DNA from: an uncultured Collinsella sp.
Lineage (GTDB): Bacteria > Actinomycetota > Coriobacteriia > Coriobacteriales > Coriobacteriaceae
Direction of reading: 5' to 3'
NCBI GenBank assembly: GCA_902495545.1
Contig: CABUXM010000047.1
Location: 1 to 16,032 of the forward strand
DNA length: 16,032 nt
Of this stretch, positions 7,953 through 13,918 are shown piece by piece. Positions within the stretch are counted from its first letter, which is position 1, and each line of letters begins with the position of its first letter. The notes under the pieces are model-generated. The model was given only the letters and a program-made list of their open reading frames with translations, searched no databases and had not been told where the DNA came from. The position numbers and the translations under genes were made by a program.

Positions 7953-8852
7953 TTAGCGGCAAAGCTCCTTGATGCGCTCGACGGCGCGCTCGATGTGTTC
8001 TTGCGGGGTGGAGGCTCCAGCGGTGATGCCGATGTGATGAGCGTCGGTAAACCACGCGGCCTGGAGCTCGGAAGCTTCCTCGATGTGATACGTGCGCTCG
8101 CAGGCATCGGCACAAATCTGCGCCAGGCGGCGGGTGTTGCCCGAGTTCTTGCCACCCACGACGACCATGCAATCACAGCGTTTGGCAAGTGATGCGGCTG
8201 CCTGCTGGCGCTCGCTCGTGGCGGCGCAGATGGTGTTGATCACACGCAGCTCCTGCACGCGCGGGGTGATAGCGGCCACGACCTCGGCGAGGTTCTGCGC
8301 GGTCTGGGTGGTCTGCACAACCAGACCCACCTTGCCCTTGAGCGATAGGGCATCGGCGTCGGCGGCACAGCTCACGACCTGCGCGTCATTGCCGGCGTGG
8401 CCCAGAATACCCTCGACTTCGGGGTGGCCCGGCTCGCCCACGACGATCACGCGGTAGCCTTCGCGCACCAGGCGCTCGGCCGCCACATGGACCTTCTTCA
8501 CGTAGGGGCAGGTGGCGTCTATGACGTTTAGGCCACGCTCGCGAGCGGCATCGATCACCTGCGGCACCACGCCGTGGGCGCGGATGATCACGGTGCCGGT
8601 TGTGGCATTATCCAAGTTCTCGGCCAAGCCAACGCCTGCCTCAGCGAGCTCGCGCACCACGATGGGGTTATGGATAAGCGGACCCAAGGTATGAACCTGA
8701 GTGCACTCCCCTGCCTGCGGCGCGGCGGCCAGCGCCATATCGAGCGCACGCTGTACGCCATAGCAAGTGCCGGCGTGGGCGGCGATCTCGATGGAAGGCG
8801 CGGTGGCCTGGTCGGACGCAGTCGCGGCAGTGTTCGTCACGTTCTCGCTCAT
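7953..8852 (-). CDS. ispH: 4-hydroxy-3-methylbut-2-enyl diphosphate reductase
   Basis: IspH performs the last step of the MEP pathway, converting HMBPP to isopentenyl and dimethylallyl diphosphates with a 4Fe-4S cluster, so the organism appears to make isoprenoids by this route. The 299-aa protein carries the three cluster cysteines C30 (AGTCYGVQRAL), C115 (DATCPYVKKVH) and C209 (NTICAATSERQ). It also has LGPLIHN (56-62), RAHGV (91-95), GHPEVEGI (142-149) with the proton-donating glutamate E145, TTQT (181-184), GGKNSGNT (233-240) and GITAGASTP (275-283). The first cysteine motif reads AGTCYGV instead of the more usual GFCFGV. About 18 extra residues precede the domain. It begins 2 bp after plsC with only a weak Shine-Dalgarno, consistent with coupling. 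The cmk-plsC-ispH order matches a cluster known in Clostridia and relatives. Confidence 0.96.
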   Translation of the reverse strand: MSENVTNTAATASDQATAPSIEIAAHAGTCYGVQRALDMALAAAPQAGECTQVHTLGPLIHNPIVVRELAEAGVGLAENLDNATTGTVIIRAHGVVPQVIDAARERGLNVIDATCPYVKKVHVAAERLVREGYRVIVVGEPGHPEVEGILGHAGNDAQVVSCAADADALSLKGKVGLVVQTTQTAQNLAEVVAAITPRVQELRVINTICAATSERQQAAASLAKRCDCMVVVGGKNSGNTRRLAQICADACERTYHIEEASELQAAWFTDAHHIGITAGASTPQEHIERAVERIKELCR

Positions 8853-8854
8853 GG

Positions 8855-9583
8855 CTAGAACCTGCCCGGGTGCTCAGCGCACAGGTCGTCGCGCATCTTA
8901 TAGACACGGTCCATAGCCTCGGACTCAAACCAGGCCAAGCGCTCCGTGCGCTTAAGTCCGGCCGGTGCATCGGAAAGCGAGACGGCCTTGCCGGCACGAA
9001 TCCAGCATTTCTTGGGACGCATGAGCTTTTTGCCCGCGGGCGTGATGTCGGACCAGCCGCAGATGGCGAGCGGGTTGACGGGCGCCTTGCCCATCTGAGC
9101 GATGAGCGCAAAGCCGCCGTGGACCTCGGGCTTGATCTCGCGCGAGCGGATGCGCGTGCCCTCGGGGAAGATCAGGACGTCCTCGCCGCGCTGCAGCGCA
9201 TGCTGGGCGGCGCGCAGGCACTTCATATCGGCAGTACCACGCTCCACGGGAATGCCGCCAACGCGGCTAAAGGCCCAGCGCACAATCTTGCTCTTGGCGA
9301 ACTCGGACTTAAAGATGGGACGAATGCGGCGGCCCCCAAAGAACAGCGCCGTCTCCACGGCCAGCAGCTCGGCCATCGAGGTGTGGTTACAGATAACCAC
9401 ACTGCCGCGGCCTTCCTGGCGCTCAAACAGCAGGTCAGCGTCCTCGACCTTCCAACGCCACATGAGCTTGGAGAAGGCCCAAAGGATGGCCATGACTACG
9501 ACGACGGTACCGCGGATGAGTGCCGGGAACTCGGCGTAGGGGGCGTTGTAATAGTCCTCGGGCGTCTGCTTAAACAGGCGCAT
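8855..9583 (-). CDS. plsC: 1-acylglycerol-3-phosphate O-acyltransferase family protein (PlsC-like), variant HX4E motif
   Basis: The 242-aa protein belongs to the glycerolipid acyltransferase family, which acylates position 2 of lysophosphatidic acid to give phosphatidic acid at the membrane. A hydrophobic segment at 23-42 is a probable membrane anchor. The family blocks appear in order: NHTSMAELL (66-74), GGIPVERG (109-116), FPEGTR (139-144) and VNPLAI (169-174). The first block is unusual: the catalytic HX4D pair reads H67 and E72, and the codon is clearly GAG. Otherwise the length and blocks are normal, so the gene looks functional but its activity or acceptor could differ. The ATG at 9581-9583 has a strong AAAGGAGG, six bases upstream, within the last codons of cmk. 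IspH follows after 2 bp. Confidence 0.88.
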   Translation of the reverse strand: MRLFKQTPEDYYNAPYAEFPALIRGTVVVVMAILWAFSKLMWRWKVEDADLLFERQEGRGSVVICNHTSMAELLAVETALFFGGRRIRPIFKSEFAKSKIVRWAFSRVGGIPVERGTADMKCLRAAQHALQRGEDVLIFPEGTRIRSREIKPEVHGGFALIAQMGKAPVNPLAICGWSDITPAGKKLMRPKKCWIRAGKAVSLSDAPAGLKRTERLAWFESEAMDRVYKMRDDLCAEHPGRF

Positions 9584-9586
9584 GGG

Positions 9587-10273
9587 CTACCTCCTTTGGT
9601 TGATGAGGCCCTCGATAATGCGGACGACCTCGTCGATGGTGTGGGCGGTGGAGTCGACGTGCACGGCGTCCTCGGCGGGCACGAGCGGGGCGACCTCGCG
9701 GCTGCTGTCGAGCTTGTCGCGCTGCTTGAGGGCGTCGAGGGTCTCGTCGACTTCGGCCTCGAGTTGCGCGGGCGTGAGCGGCTGGGCGTCGTTTTGGTGA
9801 CGCTGCAGCACGCGGCGGCGGGCGCGCTCGCGCGGGTCGGCGGTCAGGAAGACCTTGACCTGCGCGTTAGGGAACACGACGGTTCCGATGTCGCGACCCT
9901 CGGCCACGATATCGCGGTCCTCGGCGGCGCGGCGCTGATGGATGAGCATGGCGGCGCGCACGCCCGGATAGGCCGAGACCTTGGACACGTTTGCGTCGAC
10001 CTGCGGGGTACGAATGGCGGCCGAAGCGTCCTGGCCGTCAATGGTCAAACGTGTATCCTCGCCGGTGCCGTTGGTAAAGCGAATCTCGATCTGCTCGGCG
10101 AGGGCATCGATGGCTGCCTCGTCGTCCAGATCGATGCCGCGGTCGAGGGCGGCGAAGGTGACGGCACGATACATGGCACCTGTGTCGAGCTTGTTAAAGC
10201 CCAACTGGCGGGCGATCTCCTTGGCGATAGTGGACTTGCCGGAACCGGCGGGGCCGTCGATGGCAACGATCAT
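9587..10273 (-). CDS. cmk: Cytidylate kinase
   Basis: Cmk phosphorylates CMP and dCMP with ATP in pyrimidine nucleotide recycling and synthesis. The 228-aa length is standard. The P-loop GPAGSGKST (7-15), LDTGAMYR (29-36) and the conserved GRDIGTVVFP segment in the middle are present, followed by the C-terminal RDKLDSSREVAPLVPAEDA and DSTAHTIDEVV, the segments that contact the nucleotide. The ATG at 10271-10273 is preceded by AAAGGAAG at 6 bases. A 66-bp gap separates it from rluB, one of the two longest spacers here; I see no convincing promoter or terminator there. Its stop overlaps the plsC Shine-Dalgarno region. Nothing appears truncated. Confidence 0.96.
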   Translation of the reverse strand: MIVAIDGPAGSGKSTIAKEIARQLGFNKLDTGAMYRAVTFAALDRGIDLDDEAAIDALAEQIEIRFTNGTGEDTRLTIDGQDASAAIRTPQVDANVSKVSAYPGVRAAMLIHQRRAAEDRDIVAEGRDIGTVVFPNAQVKVFLTADPRERARRRVLQRHQNDAQPLTPAQLEAEVDETLDALKQRDKLDSSREVAPLVPAEDAVHVDSTAHTIDEVVRIIEGLINQRR

Positions 10274-10339
10274 GCAATGCTTCCTTTCGGTGGTTGACGT
10301 GCTGGTATGGGACGCGGGCGCTGGGGCTTGGCGGACTGG

Positions 10340-11305
10340 CTAGCCTGTGTAGCGCTCGCGGTAGGTGTTGCGCTTGGGTGCGGAGCCGTGGCTGCCGTGG
10401 TGACGCGTGCGGCTGGCGGGCGTATCTTGGGGCTTGCCGCCGTTGCGCTTGGCGCTCGCCTGCTTGGCCGGGATGCCGCCGCTTTTGAGGATCTGCACCT
10501 CGCGGTCGGTGAGCTCGCGCCATGAGCCCTTGGCCACGCCCTCGAGCTCAAGGCCGGCAAAGTTGCAGCGGTGCAGGCGGATCACAGGATGGTGAATCTT
10601 GCTCAGCATGCGCTTGACCTGGTTCTTGCGGCCCTCGCGGATGATGACCTCCACGGCGGTGGTACCGGGCTTGACGCCCTGGGGAGCTACGGCCTCGGCC
10701 TCGCGTGCGGTGATGACGCGGCAGATTGCCGGCTGGCACAGGCCGTCGTCGAGTTCGATGCCGCGGCGGAGCGGTTCCAAGTCGCGATCGGTCAGCTGCC
10801 CGTCCACGAGTGCCTGGTAGGTCTTGTAGACGTGCTTGCTGGGGTGCAGCAGATCCTGCGACAGGTCGCCATCGGTGGTAAAGAGCAAAAGGCCTGTGGT
10901 GTCGCGGTCCAGGCGGCCCACCGGAAACAGGCCCGGAAATCGGTCGCGCGGGACCAGATCGGCCACGCAAGGGCGCTCCTGCGGGTCGCTCATGGTGGTG
11001 AGGTAGCCGGTCGGCTTGTAGAGCATCAGGTACACGGCGCCCTGGTTGAGCTTGACGGGCATGCCGTCGACCTCGATGCGATCGCGGTCGACGTCGACTT
11101 TGGTGCCCAGCTCGGTCGCGACCTCGCCGTTAACGGTCACGCGGCCGGCGGTCATCAGGTCCTCCGAGCCGCGGCGGCTCGCCACGCCCGCGCGCGCCAA
11201 AAAGCGCTGCAGGCGCATGGTGTGCGGATAGATGGGCTGGGCGTCGGTTGCGGGTACTGCGTTGCCCATGGCGCGCGTCTCCCCTACTTCGTTAGTCCTC
11301 GTCAT
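10340..11305 (-). CDS. rluB: 23S rRNA pseudouridine synthase, RluB/RsuA family
   Basis: This family isomerises a uridine in ribosomal RNA to pseudouridine. The 321-aa product has an N-terminal S4 RNA-binding domain (about 30-75, MRLQRFLARAGVASRRG onward). The catalytic domain has PVGRLDRDTTGLLL (128-141) with aspartate D133, then KTYQALVDG (161-169) and GRKNQVKRML (225-234). A basic, low-complexity tail (about 275-321, rich in Lys, Arg, Gly and Ser) follows. I chose the ATG at 11303-11305 because GGAGG lies 6 bases upstream inside scpB; this gives a 14-bp overlap. An ATG at 11267-11269 is a weaker alternative. RluB-type annotation is preferred over RsuA because of the scpA-scpB neighbours, where the RluB homologue is commonly found in Gram-positive bacteria, but the modified position is not shown by sequence alone. 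Confidence 0.9.
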   Translation of the reverse strand: MTRTNEVGETRAMGNAVPATDAQPIYPHTMRLQRFLARAGVASRRGSEDLMTAGRVTVNGEVATELGTKVDVDRDRIEVDGMPVKLNQGAVYLMLYKPTGYLTTMSDPQERPCVADLVPRDRFPGLFPVGRLDRDTTGLLLFTTDGDLSQDLLHPSKHVYKTYQALVDGQLTDRDLEPLRRGIELDDGLCQPAICRVITAREAEAVAPQGVKPGTTAVEVIIREGRKNQVKRMLSKIHHPVIRLHRCNFAGLELEGVAKGSWRELTDREVQILKSGGIPAKQASAKRNGGKPQDTPASRTRHHGSHGSAPKRNTYRERYTG

Positions 11306-12020
11306 GCAAATCCTCCGAGGTTTCGTCGACGACCACGGTTTCCAAGTCCTCGACTGCCTCAACATCGTCAACATCGGTATCGAGCAGTTCGCGCTCTTCG
11401 TCCAGGTCATCGGCCTGCTCCTCGAGCGTGGACTGAATGCTGCGGCCGCTCAGGCGCTCGCGGATAAACTGACGCGACTGCTCGTCGGGGGCAAACTGCT
11501 CCAGGTCGGGCAGGTCGCGGGTGGAACGCAGACCGAACTTTTCCAAGAAGGCGTTGGTCGTGCCGTAGATGATGGCCTGACCTCGCTGGGGGTCGCGGCC
11601 GAGCTCGCGCACCAGGCCCTTGTCCACGAGCGACGCGATGACGCCGTCGGAGTTGACGCCGCGGATGCCCTTGACCACTTCGCGCGTCACGGGCTGGTGG
11701 TATGCGATGACGGCCAGGGTTTCGAGCGCCGCCTGCGACAGCTTTTGCGTGTCCCAGCTCAGCACGTAGGCCTCGACCACGTCGTGGTAGGCGGGATGCG
11801 TAAACAGGCGCCAGCCGCCGGCGACCTCGCGCAGCTGAAAGCCGCGGTTAGCCTCCTCGTACTCAACCTTGAGCTCGGCGAGCAGCGATGCGCACTCGCC
11901 CGGGGCGATATCCAGCGCACCTGCCAGCGCGGGCGCGCTCACCGGGTCGCTCGACACCAGCAACAGCGCCTCGAGGGCGCCTTTGAGGCTGTTTGCCTCC
12001 AGCGTGGAAAGGGTTGACAT
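11292..12020 (-). CDS. scpB: Segregation and condensation protein B
   Basis: ScpB is the winged-helix partner of the SMC-ScpA complex, which organises and separates chromosomes. The 242-aa protein begins with LKGALEALLLVSSDPVSAPA, typical of the family. It has two winged-helix regions (about 10-90 and 91-175), including the LSQAALETLAVIAYHQPVTR segment and the RGVNSDGVIASLVDKGLV stretch. The last 45 residues (about 198-242) are strongly acidic with many Asp and Glu and are probably disordered; this is longer than a minimal ScpB. The ATG at 12018-12020 has TAGGAG 8 bases upstream, and it starts 11 bp after the scpA stop. The end overlaps rluB by 14 bp. The scpA-scpB-rluB order is widely conserved and supports the call. 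Confidence 0.94.
   Translation of the reverse strand: MSTLSTLEANSLKGALEALLLVSSDPVSAPALAGALDIAPGECASLLAELKVEYEEANRGFQLREVAGGWRLFTHPAYHDVVEAYVLSWDTQKLSQAALETLAVIAYHQPVTREVVKGIRGVNSDGVIASLVDKGLVRELGRDPQRGQAIIYGTTNAFLEKFGLRSTRDLPDLEQFAPDEQSRQFIRERLSGRSIQSTLEEQADDLDEERELLDTDVDDVEAVEDLETVVVDETSEDLHDED
11312..11316 (-). promoter_or_regulatory. Ribosome binding site that decides the rluB start
   Basis: GGAGG lies 6 bases before the ATG at 11303-11305, inside the last codons of scpB. It supports a 321-aa RluB over longer or shorter in-frame readings. Confidence 0.6.
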
Positions 12021-12031
12021 GGTTGCGGCTC

Positions 12032-12844
12032 CTATTCGGTGAGCTCGGGGCCCTCGCCGGGCACGTATGCCTCGGCGCCCTCGACTCGGTTGATGCAGAT
12101 GGTTCCGAAGATCTCGTCCTGGCTCAGCGTAAGCGAGCCGCGCTTGGCGAGCTCGAGCATGGCCAGGAAGGTAACGACGAGCTGCTCGGTGGTGGCATCG
12201 CCGTCCAACAGCTCGCGGAAGGTGCAGGTTTGGTGCGCCATGGTAAAGCGGTCGACGGAGGCCACCGTCAGGTCGAGCGGCACGCGATGCGGCGCCACGT
12301 GCTCGGCCTCCAGCAGGAAGGTCTGGCGCTTGCCGTCCAGGTCGGCGCAGATGACGGCGAGGCCGCGCAGGGTAATGCCGGCAAGGTAGTCGGGCATAAG
12401 GCCTAGGAACTCGGGGTCGGGGCCGGCCACGCGCGGATGCATGCGGCTCTCGGCCTGCATCCGCGCGCCAAGGGCCGCAGCCGCGCCTTTAAACTGCTTG
12501 TAGGCAATCAGGCGCTGGATCAGGACTTCGCGCAAGGCGTCGCCGTCGAGCGTGCTGAGCTCCTCGAGGTCTTCGTCGAACTCGTCATCGTCGTCATCGA
12601 CTTTGCGCGGGGCCTCCTGCGGCACCAGAGAGGCGGCCTTGATGTCCAAAAGGGTTGCTGCGACCAGCAAAAAGTCGCTCGCCACGTCCAGGTCCAGTGC
12701 CTCGATGCGTTCGGCCTCGGCAAGGTACTGCTCGGCCACCTCGCTGATGGAGATAGCGCCGATATCTACTTTTTGGCGTGTTACCAGCTGCAGCAGCAGG
12801 TCGAACGGTCCGCTGTAGACCTGCGTCGACACGCGATACGACAT
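12032..12844 (-). CDS. scpA: Segregation and condensation protein A
   Basis: ScpA is the kleisin that bridges the SMC heads and binds ScpB during chromosome organisation. The 270-aa product starts YRVSTQVYSGPFDLLLQLVT, the well-conserved kleisin N-terminus that contacts SMC. A long acidic linker follows (about 83-95, many Asp and Glu), then a helical middle and a C-terminal winged-helix region (about 195-265) with TFLAMLELAKRGSLTLSQDE. The ATG at 12842-12844 has AAAGGAGG 6 bases upstream, the strongest site nearby and consistent with a gene that starts a translation unit. The 84-bp spacer before it contains two short hairpins and a possible weak promoter. ScpB follows after 11 bp, as expected for a partner pair made together. 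Confidence 0.95.
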   Translation of the reverse strand: MSYRVSTQVYSGPFDLLLQLVTRQKVDIGAISISEVAEQYLAEAERIEALDLDVASDFLLVAATLLDIKAASLVPQEAPRKVDDDDDEFDEDLEELSTLDGDALREVLIQRLIAYKQFKGAAAALGARMQAESRMHPRVAGPDPEFLGLMPDYLAGITLRGLAVICADLDGKRQTFLLEAEHVAPHRVPLDLTVASVDRFTMAHQTCTFRELLDGDATTEQLVVTFLAMLELAKRGSLTLSQDEIFGTICINRVEGAEAYVPGEGPELTE

Positions 12845-12928
12845 TTTCGACCTCCTTTGACGGCGCCTTCGCGGCGCGGTTTGGGTGCATGTTGCGACCG
12901 TTTTGCACGGTCGACCTGTAAGTTTACC
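12845..12928 (-). other. 84-bp spacer upstream of scpA with two small hairpins
   Basis: This is the largest intergenic gap. It holds a perfect 7-bp stem, CGACCGT with a 5-base loop, at 12895-12913. A 5-bp stem, GCGCC/GGCGC, at 12863-12877 lies just before the scpA Shine-Dalgarno. Neither is followed by a T-run, so they do not look like intrinsic terminators. They could stabilise mRNA or modulate scpA translation, but no function is shown. Confidence 0.5.
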
Positions 12929-12949
12929 TTAGATGCCGGCGATTGCGAA
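12921..12949 (-). promoter_or_regulatory. Weak candidate promoter ahead of scpA
   Basis: Reading the minus strand, TTCGCA (12944-12949) and TAAACT (12921-12926) are separated by 17 bases. Each matches four of six positions of the consensus -35 and -10 boxes. The site overlaps the last codons and stop of the site-2 protease gene. Such matches occur by chance, so I rate it low; the long spacer and strong scpA Shine-Dalgarno are the only supporting context. Confidence 0.2.
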
Positions 12950-13612
12950 GTTGAGCAGCTGCTCAGCAAGCGGATACACGGTAACGTCGAAATAGCGGCC
13001 GATCACATCGATGCCGGTCCACATGGGCAGCAGGTACAGTACCAGGATGAGGATAGGCATAGCGTATTGCTGCAGACGGTAATAGTTGTTGAGCGCCTTG
13101 CCCTTGAGGAAGGGCACGATGATCGACGAGCCGTCGAGCGGCGGGATCGGGATGAGGTTAAAGAACGCGAGTGACAGGTTGACCACGATAAACGTGGCGC
13201 CAAAGTTCATGATCTGTGTCGCCAGGGCAAAGGACATGCTGGTGTAGAGGCTGCCGTACGTTGCGTGCATGAGGGCGGCCGCGAGGCACGCGAGTGCGAT
13301 GTTCGACGCGGGGCCGGCCACGCTCACCAGGACTTCGTCACGCTTGGGGTGCTTGAGGTTGTTGAGGTAGACCGGCACGGGTTTGGCGAAGGCGAACACC
13401 GGGCCGCCGGCGGCAAGCATGAGCAGCGGCAGGATGATGGTGCCAAACGGGTCGATATGGTTGAGCGGGTTGAGCGAGACGCGGCCGCGCGAACGGGCCG
13501 TCTTATCGCCGAGTGCCCAGGCTGCGGCGGCGTGTGCGCTCTCGTGGATCACGATACCTATGATGACGGCGACGGCGCTGGCGAGCAGGTTCATGAGATA
13601 GCTGCTGGACAT
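12929..13612 (-). CDS. Site-2 protease family protein (membrane metalloprotease, M50 type)
   Basis: The 227-aa membrane protein has HESAH (23-27), the HExxH zinc-binding motif, inside its first membrane span, and PIPPLDGSS (155-163), whose D160 is the third metal ligand. It also has SLNPLNHIDPFGT (46-58), typical of the compact SpoIVFB/YwhC-like branch. The rest is mostly hydrophobic, suggesting about five or six membrane segments. No PDZ domain is present, so it is a minimal member. Such proteases cut transmembrane substrates, but the substrate is unknown here. The ATG at 13610-13612 follows AGGAG by 6 bases, 9 bp after the preceding gene. Proximity to scpA-scpB is common in Gram-positive genomes and does not by itself imply a shared function. 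Confidence 0.92.
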   Translation of the reverse strand: MSSSYLMNLLASAVAVIIGIVIHESAHAAAAWALGDKTARSRGRVSLNPLNHIDPFGTIILPLLMLAAGGPVFAFAKPVPVYLNNLKHPKRDEVLVSVAGPASNIALACLAAALMHATYGSLYTSMSFALATQIMNFGATFIVVNLSLAFFNLIPIPPLDGSSIIVPFLKGKALNNYYRLQQYAMPILILVLYLLPMWTGIDVIGRYFDVTVYPLAEQLLNFAIAGI

Positions 13613-13621
13613 GACGATCTC

Positions 13622-13918
13622 CTAGCGGACGCGGCGCGAGGCGCGCGTGAGCAGGTGGTCGATCACAAACAGGATCACGGCGACGATGGCGTAATCCAGG
13701 CGGAACACGCCGCCAAAGGGAGAAGTGATGACGCCGTAGCCGGCGATGGCGCTCGGCAGGGCGCGCGAAAGCTCGACGACAAAGCCCACGATCTGCAGCT
13801 TGGCGGTGAGGCCGCTAAAACACAGCAGCACGGTCATCGCGCTCATAAAAATGCCGCAGATGCGACAGGCGATGGCGATGATGCTCATCGCCACGGCAGT
13901 GGCCTTACGAGAGTTCAC
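13622..13918 (-). CDS. Small membrane protein of unknown function (98 aa)
   Basis: I do not recognise this protein. It begins MNSRKATAVAMSIIAIACRI (GTG start) and is hydrophobic, with likely membrane segments at about 7-36 and 74-91 and a weaker one between (about 42-68). The tail TRASRRVR is positively charged. The GTG at 13916-13918 is favoured because GAGGAG lies 7 bases upstream, inside the end of the ABC-F gene, giving a 14-bp overlap. The in-frame ATG at 13886-13888 has no comparable site and would give 88 aa. The site-2 protease starts 9 bp after its stop, so all three genes are probably translated from one transcript. A longer in-frame reading upstream to 14038 is embedded in the ABC-F gene and looks like a shadow. 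Function, partners and topology are open. Confidence 0.68.
   Translation of the reverse strand: MNSRKATAVAMSIIAIACRICGIFMSAMTVLLCFSGLTAKLQIVGFVVELSRALPSAIAGYGVITSPFGGVFRLDYAIVAVILFVIDHLLTRASRRVR

Noticed and set aside
7951..8172. N-terminal extension of the DUF512 protein
   Set aside because: It is entirely within ispH, is Arg/His-rich, and family sequence begins only after the ATG at 7948-7950.
8870..10297. A 475-codon open frame on the plus strand opposite plsC and cmk
   Set aside because: It is the antisense of two well-supported genes, has no recognisable family motifs and is Gly/Leu/Val/Ala-rich as expected for the complement of GC-rich coding sequence.
10274..10339. Promoter or terminator in the rluB-cmk gap
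   Set aside because: I found no hairpin with a T-run and no box pair with reasonable spacing; only the cmk ribosome binding site is clear.
12437..13174. A 245-codon plus-strand frame spanning scpA, the spacer and the protease gene
   Set aside because: It crosses two genes with clear family motifs on the minus strand and shows no recognisable protein of its own.
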